Assembly (NCBI GenBank): GCA_036503065.1
Contig: DASXXM010000155.1
Coordinates: forward strand, 1-18,848
Reading direction: 5' to 3'
DNA length: 18,848 nucleotides
DNA from: DATEPR01 sp036503065
GTDB lineage: Bacteria; Actinomycetota; Actinomycetes; Mycobacteriales; Pseudonocardiaceae
The position numbers and the translations under genes are program-made. Under the pieces are notes generated by a model. The model was not told the DNA's origin. It did not search any database and was given only the letters and a program-made list of their open reading frames with translations. Position 1 is the stretch's first letter, and each line of letters starts with the position of its first letter. Below, in pieces: positions 1 to 6,697 of this stretch.

Positions 1-972
1 CCGGAGTAGCACGATCCCGTCCGCCGCAACGTCCGTCAGGACCGCGCTGACATCTGTCTCGGTGACCGGCAACGGTTCCGTCCCTGCCAGCGCGCCGACC
101 CGTGCCGCCAAACGCAACAGCCGCAACACCTTGTCGTCGACCGCGGCCAGCTCGACGGAACCGGCCTCGACCGCCGCCACCAGCGCGTCACCCCACGGCG
201 CGTCCGGCCCCGGCATCACCAGGTCGAGCGCTGCGGACGCGGACGCCTCGGTGGTCCGGGCGGCGTGCCAGTCGGAGACGACGACACCGTCGAAGCCCCA
301 CTCGTCCTTCAGCGGGTGGGTGAGCAGCGGGTTCTCGCTCATGGTCGCGCCGTGCACGCTGTTGTAGGCGGCCATCACCAGCCAGGCCCCGCCCTCGACG
401 ACCATCCGCTCGAACGGCGCGAGGTAGAGCTCCCGCAGCGTCCGCTCGTCCACGTGGATGTCCACGGTGAAGCGCTCGGTCTCGGACTCGTTGCCCACGT
501 AGTGCTTGGCGGTCGCGCCAACGCCGTGTTCCTGCAGGCCCTTGACATATGCGGTGCCGAGCACAGCCGTCAGCAGCGGATCCTCGGACATGCACTCGAA
601 ATGCCGTCCCCCGAACGGACTCCGGTGCAGGTTCACGGTAGGCGCGAGCAGCACGTCGACACCCTTGCGCCGCGCCTCGTGGGCCAGCAGCGCGGCCACC
701 CGGTGCACGAGCGCGGCATCCCAACTGGCCGCCAACGCCGTCGGCGACGGAAAACTGAGCGAGGTGTCCAGTTCGCTCCAGATACGGCCGCGCACACCGG
801 CAGGCCCGTCGGACACGACCAGTGTCCGCAGCCCGATCGCCGGTTCGGCCGGCAGCGCCCACCAGTCCTCGCCGGTCAGCAGCCGCACCTTCTGCTTGAG
901 GCTGAGCTGATCGCGCAGTTCAACTAATTGGGCGACCAAGCGGGCGTCGAGATCGGCGGCACTGGCGGTCAT
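1..972 (-). CDS. GH3 family beta-glucosidase, N-terminal part (runs off the window)
   Basis: Glycoside hydrolase family 3 enzyme, expected to release terminal beta-linked glucose or a similar sugar from oligosaccharides or glycosides by a retaining mechanism. The frame is open from the ATG at 972 to base 1 (324 codons), so the C-terminal half lies outside the window. The visible part is the (beta/alpha)8 catalytic domain: VSDGPAGVRG near residue 60, LLAPTVNLHRSP with a following GGRHFE, TAKHYVGNESE, MAAYNSVHG, and VVVSDWHA, where Asp234 is the expected nucleophile. The last residues (AADGIVLLR) match the usual opening of the GH3 C-terminal domain. There is no signal peptide, so it is probably cytoplasmic. 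A GGGAGG-like ribosome binding site sits 4 nt before the start. It lies 54 bp downstream of the argJ-like gene on the same strand and may be co-transcribed. Substrate cannot be told from the sequence. Confidence 0.93.
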   Translation of the reverse strand, partial: MTASAADLDARLVAQLVELRDQLSLKQKVRLLTGEDWWALPAEPAIGLRTLVVSDGPAGVRGRIWSELDTSLSFPSPTALAASWDAALVHRVAALLAHEARRKGVDVLLAPTVNLHRSPFGGRHFECMSEDPLLTAVLGTAYVKGLQEHGVGATAKHYVGNESETERFTVDIHVDERTLRELYLAPFERMVVEGGAWLVMAAYNSVHGATMSENPLLTHPLKDEWGFDGVVVSDWHAARTTEASASAALDLVMPGPDAPWGDALVAAVEAGSVELAAVDDKVLRLLRLAARVGALAGTEPLPVTETDVSAVLTDVAADGIVLLR

Positions 973-989
973 CGGGCCTCCCTGCGGGT

Positions 990-999
990 GGATCGATCC
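990..999. promoter_or_regulatory. 10-bp palindrome before the GH3 gene (candidate operator)
   Basis: GGATCGATCC is a perfect 10-bp palindrome in the 54-bp gap between the argJ-like stop and the GH3 start, 18 bp upstream of the GH3 ATG. Its central CG and its place in front of a sugar hydrolase would suit a LacI-type repressor site. The dyad does not extend outwards and no regulator gene is in view, so this is only a candidate. Confidence 0.25.
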
Positions 1000-1026
1000 G
1001 GCAGCACCAGCCTGCCACTGTTCCGG

Positions 1027-2172
1027 TCAGGTTGTGTAGGCGGAGTTGATGTGTACGTAGCCGTTGGTCAGATCGCAGCCGTACACGGTGAACTCGCCGG
1101 CCGCGATGCCCAGGTCGACCCGGATCAGGACCTCGCTGCCGTTGAGGTGTTCGGTCAGGCGGGTCATGGTGGCGGCGTCGGGGCGGGTCGGGTAGACCTC
1201 GAAATCGGCGAAGCCGATGGTGACCTTGTCCTGGTCGATGTCCAGGTCCTGCTCGCACTTGCCGATGGCCATGGCCACTCGGCCCCAGTTGGGGTCACCG
1301 CCGTGCACCGCCGTCTTCACCAGCGGGGAGTTCACGATGGCTTTGGCCACTCGTTTGGCCTGGGCGGTGTCCCGTGCGCCGGTCAGTCGGACCTCGATCA
1401 GCTTGCTCGCGCCCTCGCCGTCGCTCGCTATTTCCTTGACCAGGTGCAGCGCGGCGGTGTGCAGGGCTCGTTCGAAGTCGGCTTCGTCCACCGGGCCTGC
1501 CTCGCCGTTGGCGAAGATCGCGGCGCTGTCGCTGGTGGAGGTGTCCGTGTCGACGCTCACCGCGTTGAAGGTGCGTGCCACCACCGATCGGAAGATTCGG
1601 TCCAGGTTCGGTGCCGTCAGTTCGGCGTCGGTGCAGAAGAACGTGAGCATCGTGGCCATGTTCGGCTCGATCATGCCGACGCCTTTGGCGATGCCCACTA
1701 TCGTCGCGTTGCCGCACGGGACGCTGATCATCTTGGGCCGGGTGTCCGTCGTCATGATCGCGGTCGCCGCGGCGCGGAAGTCCGTGCCGGTCGGGTAGGT
1801 GAGCTGGTCGATCGCGGCCTCGATGTGGTTCATCGGGTATTCGACGCCGATCACGCCCGTCGACGCGATCAGCAGCTCGTCCGGCACGACGCCGATGGCC
1901 TTGGCCACGCCGTCACGGACCTCGGCGGCGTGCCGCATACCGACGGCGCCGGTTGCCACGTTGGCATTGCGGGACAGGATGACCACCCCCCGCGCGGTGC
2001 CGTCGGCGCAGGCCGCCCTGGACAGCACGACGCTGGGGCCGACGAACCGGGAGCGGGTGAACATGCCGCTGACCACCGCGGGGACGTCCGACACGAGGAC
2101 GGCGAAGTCGTCGCGGCCGTCGTCCGCGATCCCCGCCCGGCCGGTGTGTACGTGGAAGCCCCAGGGAACCAT
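1027..2172 (-). CDS. argJ: Ornithine acetyltransferase / glutamate N-acetyltransferase, OAT2-like (ArgJ family)
   Basis: ArgJ-family enzymes move the acetyl group from N-acetylornithine to glutamate, the recycling step of arginine synthesis. They are Ntn hydrolases made as one chain that cuts itself into alpha and beta subunits. All key features are present in the 381 residues: the oxyanion-hole motif STGVIG (Thr105-Gly106) and the self-cleavage site KGVGMIEPNMATML, where cutting between Ala173 and Thr174 would expose the catalytic Thr174. The C-terminal HGGDPNWGRVAMAIGK and YGCDLTNGYV blocks are also intact. From memory, the opening (GFHVHTGRAGIADDGRDDF) and the end (NSAYTT) resemble OAT2 of the Streptomyces clavuligerus clavulanic acid cluster more than housekeeping ArgJ. 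No argB, argC, argD or argR gene is nearby. The ATG at 2172 has no Shine-Dalgarno sequence and lies 7 nt after a good -10 box, which suggests a leaderless mRNA. Confidence 0.93.
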   Translation of the reverse strand: MVPWGFHVHTGRAGIADDGRDDFAVLVSDVPAVVSGMFTRSRFVGPSVVLSRAACADGTARGVVILSRNANVATGAVGMRHAAEVRDGVAKAIGVVPDELLIASTGVIGVEYPMNHIEAAIDQLTYPTGTDFRAAATAIMTTDTRPKMISVPCGNATIVGIAKGVGMIEPNMATMLTFFCTDAELTAPNLDRIFRSVVARTFNAVSVDTDTSTSDSAAIFANGEAGPVDEADFERALHTAALHLVKEIASDGEGASKLIEVRLTGARDTAQAKRVAKAIVNSPLVKTAVHGGDPNWGRVAMAIGKCEQDLDIDQDKVTIGFADFEVYPTRPDAATMTRLTEHLNGSEVLIRVDLGIAAGEFTVYGCDLTNGYVHINSAYTT

Positions 2173-2179
2173 ATCTTTG

Positions 2180-2208
2180 ACTATACGGTCGAGTGCATAG
2201 TTAGTCGA
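2180..2208 (-). promoter_or_regulatory. Sigma70-type promoter giving a leaderless argJ-like mRNA
   Basis: Read on the minus strand, TCGACT (2208-2203, 4 of 6 to TTGACA) and TATAGT (2185-2180, 5 of 6 to TATAAT) are separated by exactly 17 bp. Only 7 nt lie between the -10 box and the ATG at 2172, so transcription should begin at or next to the start codon. The short AT-rich patch stands out in this GC-rich sequence. The promoter begins 10 bp after the stop of the rskA-like gene. Confidence 0.65.
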
Positions 2209-2217
2209 GCGCGTTCC

Positions 2218-2985
2218 TCACGTCGGCAGGCTGAACGAGATCAGCAGGCTGCCGGTGGGTTGTGGCGAGCCACCGGCCGGTTCCAGGGTCACGGCGATGG
2301 TCGTGGTGTTGGCCAGCGTGTCGAGCACCAGCGGCACCGTCGAGTCGTTGCCGCCGTTGGTCAGCAGGCCGATCGACCTCGGGTGGCCGGTGCCGATCGC
2401 CCACGCCTGATAGGTCCTGTTCGACGGCGTCGGTGGCATGTTGAACGCGACGAAGATGCCCTTGTCGAGTCTCCTGGACACCACCGCGGTCGCCCGTCCG
2501 CCCTGCGTGCCGTTGGCCGACTCGGCCCGCATGTCGGTCGCGCCGAGCACCTGGGCCAGCGGTGTGTACCGGCCGGCGGCCTGCGCCAACTCGGCCTGCG
2601 TGGTGGTGAGCTGATGCTGGGCACGGACCGCGACCACGCCGAACGCGACCGCGAGTGCCAGCGCCACGGCCGCCGCGACCGACGTCAGGCCGACCACCCA
2701 GCGCCGCGATCCGGTGTCCCGCTGCCGACCGCGCCTGCCGACCAGCCGTAGGCCCGGCGAGTCCTGCCGGACGCCCTTGATCTCGGCGAGCACCCCGGCC
2801 CTGATCCGGTCCGGCGGATCCGCTGCGACGGCGGCACCGAGCCGGTTGGCGGTGCGGCGCAGTTCGGCCACCTCCTGCGCGCAGTCCGGGCATGCGGCGA
2901 GGTGGCGCTCGAACTGGCGGCGTTCCGAGTCGTCGAGCGCGTCGACGGCGTACGCGCCGGTGAGCAGGTGCAGGTCCGGGTTCAT
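2218..2985 (-). CDS. rskA: Membrane anti-sigma factor, RskA type
   Basis: A 255-residue single-pass membrane anti-sigma factor expected to hold the ECF sigma factor encoded just upstream. The N-terminal cytoplasmic part has the zinc-binding anti-sigma motif His28-x3-Cys32-x2-Cys35 (RHLAACPDCA). A charged linker and one hydrophobic segment (about residues 96-120) follow, and then a large outer domain of about 130 residues with the RskA signature (FNMPPTPSNRTYQAWAIG, near residue 170). In mycobacteria RskA is cut within the membrane to free SigK, and the same layout is expected here. Its ATG overlaps the sigma factor stop as ATGA (2982-2985), which points to translational coupling and balanced amounts of the pair. 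The signal sensed is not evident. Confidence 0.92.
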   Translation of the reverse strand: MNPDLHLLTGAYAVDALDDSERRQFERHLAACPDCAQEVAELRRTANRLGAAVAADPPDRIRAGVLAEIKGVRQDSPGLRLVGRRGRQRDTGSRRWVVGLTSVAAAVALALAVAFGVVAVRAQHQLTTTQAELAQAAGRYTPLAQVLGATDMRAESANGTQGGRATAVVSRRLDKGIFVAFNMPPTPSNRTYQAWAIGTGHPRSIGLLTNGGNDSTVPLVLDTLANTTTIAVTLEPAGGSPQPTGSLLISFSLPT

Positions 2986-3569
2986 CGTGTCACCCCAAGG
3001 CAGTCGCGCAGCCGGATGAGGCCGTCGCGCAGTCGGGTCTTGATCGTGCCCAATGGCGTGTCGAGCAGGCTCGCGACCTCGCGGTACGTGTTGCCGCCGT
3101 AGTAGGCGAGCAGCACCGACTCACGTTGCAGCTCGGTCAGCGCGGACAGGCAGCGGCGCACCTGCTCGTGCTCCAGCCGGGTGGCCACGGCGTCCGCGAC
3201 CTCGTCGAACGGCCGGTCCACCAGCGCGCCGACGCGTTCGTCGCGGTCGGTCGACGCCTGCGCGGAGCGGACCCGGTCCACCGCCCGCCGATGCGCCAGG
3301 GTCAGCGCCCAGTTCAGCGCGCCACCCAGCGCCGGATCGAAGCGCGTCGCGGTCCGCCAGAGTTCGACCAGCACCTCCTGGGTGACCTCCTCGGACTGGG
3401 CCGAGTCCCGCACGACACGTCGGACCACGCCGAACACCGGGCCTGCGACCACGTCGTAGAGCTGCTCGAACGCGGCTTCGCTGCCCTTGGCGACCTCGAC
3501 CAGCAGGTCCTCCGGGCTCGCCGGGGCCGGGTCCGCCTGCCGGCGCACCGACCGAATGGGTTTGTCCAT
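2982..3569 (-). CDS. sigK: ECF RNA polymerase sigma factor, SigK type
   Basis: A 195-residue ECF sigma factor. Region 2 covers about residues 24-90, with AFEQLYDVVAGPVFGVV, EEVTQEVLVELWRT and LTLAHRRAVDRVRS. Region 4 covers about residues 135-190, with LTELQRESVLLAYYGGNTY, the helix-turn-helix EVASLLDTPLGTIKTRLRDG and the closing LRDCLG. The YYGG motif, the VDRVR motif and the RskA-type gene downstream support the SigK (ECF19) group. I chose the ATG at 3569 because AGGAAGG lies about 7 nt before it. An upstream in-frame ATG (3608) has no ribosome binding site and would add only 13 unconserved-looking residues. In mycobacteria SigK drives exported antigens and its own operon. The regulon here is unknown, and the gene upstream in the other direction encodes a protease-like protein. 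Confidence 0.92.
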   Translation of the reverse strand: MDKPIRSVRRQADPAPASPEDLLVEVAKGSEAAFEQLYDVVAGPVFGVVRRVVRDSAQSEEVTQEVLVELWRTATRFDPALGGALNWALTLAHRRAVDRVRSAQASTDRDERVGALVDRPFDEVADAVATRLEHEQVRRCLSALTELQRESVLLAYYGGNTYREVASLLDTPLGTIKTRLRDGLIRLRDCLGVTR

Positions 3570-3696
3570 CCACGGCCCTTCCTGTGTGTCCGAAACCGCG
3601 CTGCTCATTGTTCGGAGCGGTCGGCGTGCTGGATTGCTCCGTTCCTGGTCGGCGCACCGGCCCGGACATTGATTATCCATTGTGGACTTTGGCAGG

Positions 3697-3720
3697 CCCG
3701 GGAATTGGATGATTCCCGGG
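3697..3720. promoter_or_regulatory. Perfect 9-bp inverted repeat in the divergent sigK / protease region
   Basis: CCCGGGAAT (3697-3705) and ATTCCCGGG (3712-3720) form a perfect inverted repeat around a 6-bp centre. It sits in the intergenic region between sigK (leftward, start 3569) and the trypsin-like gene (rightward, start 3755). It could be an operator for either gene or a stem-loop in the leader of the protease mRNA. If translation began at the GTG at 3725 the dyad would end only 4 nt before it, leaving no room for a ribosome binding site. That is one reason to prefer the ATG at 3755. Confidence 0.5.
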
Positions 3721-3754
3721 ACAGGTGCGCAACGGTATCGGTAACGTTCCGCTG

Positions 3755-5404
3755 ATGGGGGCAATCGCACCCGGACCAGCGGGTTTCGCCCCGTGGCAGG
3801 TGCGCATCCATGATGGCGCCGGACGGGCCCGGGGTGCGGGCATCCTGCTGACCGACCGAATGGTCCTGACCAGCGCACACGTGGTGCCGGACAACGCGGC
3901 CGACTGGTCCGTCACCGGCCACGCGGCCGGCACGCCGCCGCGCGGGGCGCGGGTCCATCCCGAACACCGGGTGCCACCGGGGTCGGACGTGGCCCTGCTG
4001 GAACTCGACGAGCCGATCGACGCCACCGCGCCGCTGCACCGCATGGCGCTCTACCACGGCCGACGCGTCCGCATGCAGGTCGACCGGGGCGTGCCGGTCT
4101 CGGCCGTGCTGGCCGGCGCGGTCGGCGAGTGGGTGCGGCTGGATCCGGTCGCGGCCGACGGGGCCCGGGTCGTGCCGGGGTTCAGCGGGGTGGGCGTGGT
4201 GGACGAGCGCACCGGGTCGGTGATCGGGATCGTCGTGGCCGAGCAATCCGACGCGGCGGCCGGCGTGTCCTGGATGCTGCCGATCGAGACCGTCGTGTCC
4301 CACCTGCCCGCGGTGGCCGACCTGGTGGGCGGCCACCCGGCCACGGACGACGTGTTCCTGCCCTACCGGCGGACCCCGGTGGATGCCGCGCTGGCCGATC
4401 CGGTCCGGGCGCTGGTGGCGCTGCTCGCCGACGGTGGGCCGAGTCGGTTGGCCTACGTGATCGGGGGCGCACGGCGTTCGGCCGTGCTCGGCGCGCTGGT
4501 CACCCGGTCCGATCCGGCGCTGCGGCCGGCTGTGGCGACCGCGCCGCCGGGCACGGTGCCGCCGTTGGCCTGCGTGGACGTCGCGGTGGACGCGGCAGGC
4601 CGGACCGTCGGGCAGGTGGCCGAACGGCTGGCCGGGCGGTTGGGCATCGCCGCGGGCACGCCTGCCGGGCTCGTCGAGTTGATCAAGGGGCTCGCCGTGT
4701 CGATGAAGGTGGTGGTGGATTCCGTCGACGAGGCGACCGAATCCGACGCGCTGCTCACCGAGCTGCTGTATCCACTGGTCGACGCCGGGGCGACGGTGGT
4801 CGTCGGCGCGGGCAGCAGGCCGACGGTGGTGTCGGGCCGACGCGCGGTCGACGTCGACCTGACCGAACCCGGTCCGGGCTCGGTGGCCGATCGGCTGCGG
4901 CGGGTGGCGGAACTGGTCGCCGACGCGGACCGCGCTGAGGTCGCCGCTCGTGCCCGGCACACCGCCGTGGCCAAGCGGATCGCGGGCGCGCCCGCGATCC
5001 CCGAACGGGCCGTCGCGCTGCGGTTGCAGGTGTCCGGGGTTCGGGTGGCCCTGCGTGACCTGGGTACGGCGGCGGATGACGAACCCCACAGGTCGTGGGT
5101 GGTGGCGGCGCTGGAGTCGTGCGAGCGGACCGCGCTGCGGGTGCGGCGCCGCGCCGAGGCGGCCGAGTTGGCGCTGAACTCGCTGGTCGCGACCCGGGAC
5201 GAGCTGTGCGGTCGGCTGGCCGGCTACCTCGCGGTCGCGGTGGCCGGTGGCCTGGCCGAGGACCCGGCGCTGGGCGGCCTGTACGCCGCCGCCCACCGGC
5301 TGCTCCGGCAGGGGCCGTGCGACCTGGCGGCGGCGGCCCGCGCGGTGACCGAGTACCTGCGTGCCGTCCTGGCGCGACTCGGGATGCCGGAGGTGCCCGC
5401 GTGA
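3755..5404 (+). CDS. Intracellular trypsin-like serine protease fused to a degenerate NTPase-like domain
   Basis: Numbered from the ATG at 3755, the 549-residue protein opens with an S1 trypsin-like domain (about 1-200). The catalytic triad looks complete: His42 in VLTSAHVV, Asp78 in GSDVALLEL and Ser144 in PGFSGV. There is no signal peptide, so it should act inside the cell. Residues about 230-400 resemble the P-loop NTPase module of large actinobacterial trypsin-ATPase proteins. In those the Walker A reads roughly GxPGSGKSAVLG; here it is GGARRSAVLG (237-246) with no lysine, while the Walker B-like VVVDSVDEA (Asp322, Asp325, Glu326) is kept. The rest is alpha-helical and Ala/Arg-rich, with no WD40 repeats. 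I infer a cut-down relative of those proteins with a pseudo-NTPase. A GTG at 3725 is an alternative start. It is divergent from sigK and convergent, 10 bp apart, with the acidic protein gene. Confidence 0.8.
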   Translation: MGAIAPGPAGFAPWQVRIHDGAGRARGAGILLTDRMVLTSAHVVPDNAADWSVTGHAAGTPPRGARVHPEHRVPPGSDVALLELDEPIDATAPLHRMALYHGRRVRMQVDRGVPVSAVLAGAVGEWVRLDPVAADGARVVPGFSGVGVVDERTGSVIGIVVAEQSDAAAGVSWMLPIETVVSHLPAVADLVGGHPATDDVFLPYRRTPVDAALADPVRALVALLADGGPSRLAYVIGGARRSAVLGALVTRSDPALRPAVATAPPGTVPPLACVDVAVDAAGRTVGQVAERLAGRLGIAAGTPAGLVELIKGLAVSMKVVVDSVDEATESDALLTELLYPLVDAGATVVVGAGSRPTVVSGRRAVDVDLTEPGPGSVADRLRRVAELVADADRAEVAARARHTAVAKRIAGAPAIPERAVALRLQVSGVRVALRDLGTAADDEPHRSWVVAALESCERTALRVRRRAEAAELALNSLVATRDELCGRLAGYLAVAVAGGLAEDPALGGLYAAAHRLLRQGPCDLAAAARAVTEYLRAVLARLGMPEVPA

Positions 5405-5414
5405 CGGGGTCTGA

Positions 5415-6518
5415 TCAGGCCTGCACGGTCTCGTCGACCGCGTCGGCGACGTCGTAGTCGGACTCGTCCTCGTCGTCGGCCTCGACGAAGGGCTCGAACC
5501 AGTCGACCAGGACCAGCTCGTCGACGTCGTCCTCGTCGTCCTCGCTGTCGGCGGCGGCCGGCTCCGCGAGCAGTTCGTCGACGTCGAGGTCGCCGAACGC
5601 GTAACCGTCGAACGTATCGAACATCTCGTCCAGCGGCAGCTCGTCGGCGAGGCCCGCGAGCTCGAGCTGGTTGCGGGCGGCGGTCTTCACCAGCTGGATG
5701 GCCAGCACCTCGGCCGTGTGCAGCGGACCGTCCCACTCGGGCAGCGCCAGCCGGTAGCCCAGGACCGCGACGCTGATCAGGAACTTCTTCGCGAACAGCG
5801 CCGTGTAGTGGCCCGCGTAGCGGGTCGGCAGGTCGTGCAGGACCCACAGCACCTCGTGCTCGCTGGCCGGGGTGCCCGCCTCCTCCAGCGTCTGGACGTC
5901 GACGAACAACTCCTCGGTCAGCAGTTCGAGGCCTTGCATCAGCGCGCCGGCGACCAGCGTCGCCGCGTCGATGCTGACCGCGCCGTCCTGGTCGTAGCCG
6001 AACGCGTCCGGGTCGAACGCGCCAAGGGCGTCCGCGGCCTCCAGCAGCTGTTCCCGCTTGGCCGCGCGGTCCTCCTCGCTCGGCTCGCCCAGCGACGTGA
6101 GCCCGTCCAGCTCCTCGAGGTCGATCTCGATCTCGACGTCGTCGTCATCGATGTCGACGTCGTCGACATCGGCCAGCGCGGCGGCCAGGTCCTCGTCGCT
6201 GGCCGTGACCTCGCAGCGCCCGACGGACCAGTCGGCCAGCAGCTCGGTGTGTTCCAGCAGCTCACCCAGCACGTGCCGGGCCGCGTCCTCGGCGAACGCC
6301 AGCGCGGGGGCGTCCAGCACCCACGTGATCGACGCGCCGGTCGACTCCACCGAGATGCGGTGGTCCACCGGTTCGATCTCGACGCCGTCCGGGCCCTCGA
6401 TCTGGGCGAGCAGTTCGAGATGTTCGTCGAGCAGGGCGGCGACGCCGTGGCGCTGGAGCGCGTCGAGAGCCGGGGTCTGCGCAGGCGGGAGAACCTCGGC
6501 GGTCAGCTGGTATTCCAC
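5415..6518 (-). CDS. Extremely acidic protein of unknown function
   Basis: I do not recognise this 367-residue protein. It starts at a GTG (6518) without a clear ribosome binding site. An N-terminal mixed alpha/beta part (1-105) leads into a run dominated by Asp and Glu (about 117-138, containing DIDDDD). A more hydrophobic helical core (about 165-310) includes AKKFLISVAVLGYRLALPEW and VKTAARNQLELAGL. The last 44 residues are again densely acidic. There is no signal peptide or convincing membrane span, and Cys is almost absent, so a soluble cytoplasmic protein is likely. Acidic tails of this kind bind basic partners, metal or RNA polymerase in various families, but no such role can be shown here. 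It is divergent from the Ser/Thr kinase gene (179-bp gap) and tail-to-tail with the protease gene. Its Asp/Glu codons produce GTC-rich tracts on the plus strand. Confidence 0.82.
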   Translation of the reverse strand: MEYQLTAEVLPPAQTPALDALQRHGVAALLDEHLELLAQIEGPDGVEIEPVDHRISVESTGASITWVLDAPALAFAEDAARHVLGELLEHTELLADWSVGRCEVTASDEDLAAALADVDDVDIDDDDVEIEIDLEELDGLTSLGEPSEEDRAAKREQLLEAADALGAFDPDAFGYDQDGAVSIDAATLVAGALMQGLELLTEELFVDVQTLEEAGTPASEHEVLWVLHDLPTRYAGHYTALFAKKFLISVAVLGYRLALPEWDGPLHTAEVLAIQLVKTAARNQLELAGLADELPLDEMFDTFDGYAFGDLDVDELLAEPAAADSEDDEDDVDELVLVDWFEPFVEADDEDESDYDVADAVDETVQA

Positions 6519-6584
6519 GTCCCGAAGTGTGTCATCCCCCGCCGCGCACGCGCGCGGCCCCCGGTGTCGCGGCCGGCCGGGGAT

Positions 6585-6621
6585 TTGCTATCACCACCCG
6601 TTTACGGGTCGGTGGTGGCAA
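6585..6621. promoter_or_regulatory. Strong hairpin in the divergent region before the Ser/Thr kinase
   Basis: The bases from 6585 to 6600 pair with 6605 to 6621 around a TTTA loop. The inner stem is ACCCG/CGGGT, then a single bulged C (6610), then CACC/GGTG, then seven more pairs including two G-U. That makes about 16 pairs. It lies in the 179-bp gap between the acidic-protein gene (start 6518, minus) and the kinase gene (start 6698, plus). No T-run follows on either side, so a leader RNA element or operator is as likely as a terminator. I see no convincing -35/-10 pair in the gap. Confidence 0.5.
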
Positions 6622-6697
6622 TCGTGACAAGCCAAGGCCACTATCGGACACGTATCCAATCCGCGGGCTTGAGTCTGTTCGAGAGACGGGAGGCGCG

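Noticed and set aside
1027..2172. Edge of a clavulanic-acid-like or other biosynthetic cluster, suggested by the OAT2-like enzyme
   Set aside because: None of the neighbours is a beta-lactam or other natural-product enzyme. One gene is not enough.
2172..2217. ARG box (ArgR operator) before the argJ-like gene
   Set aside because: The AT-rich patch is explained by a -10/-35 promoter, and I see no paired ARG-box-like dyads.
928..2751. Open frame of about 600 codons on the plus strand across the argJ- and rskA-like genes
   Set aside because: It is antisense to two well-supported genes with intact family motifs. Its Arg/Gly/His-rich content is the usual shadow in GC-rich DNA.
3566..3595. CCATCC-N18-CCGAAA on the plus strand, resembling the SigK promoter motif as I recall it from mycobacteria
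   Set aside because: It overlaps the start codon and ribosome binding site of sigK on the other strand, the spacer is at the long end, and it lies 159 bp before the protease start. Chance is more likely.
3570..3608. Upstream in-frame ATG (3608) as start of the sigK-like gene
   Set aside because: No ribosome binding site precedes it, while AGGAAGG is well placed before the ATG at 3569.
5518..6175. GTC/GAC trinucleotide tracts as a tandem repeat locus
   Set aside because: They are fully explained by Asp/Glu codons of the acidic protein and have no regular unit.
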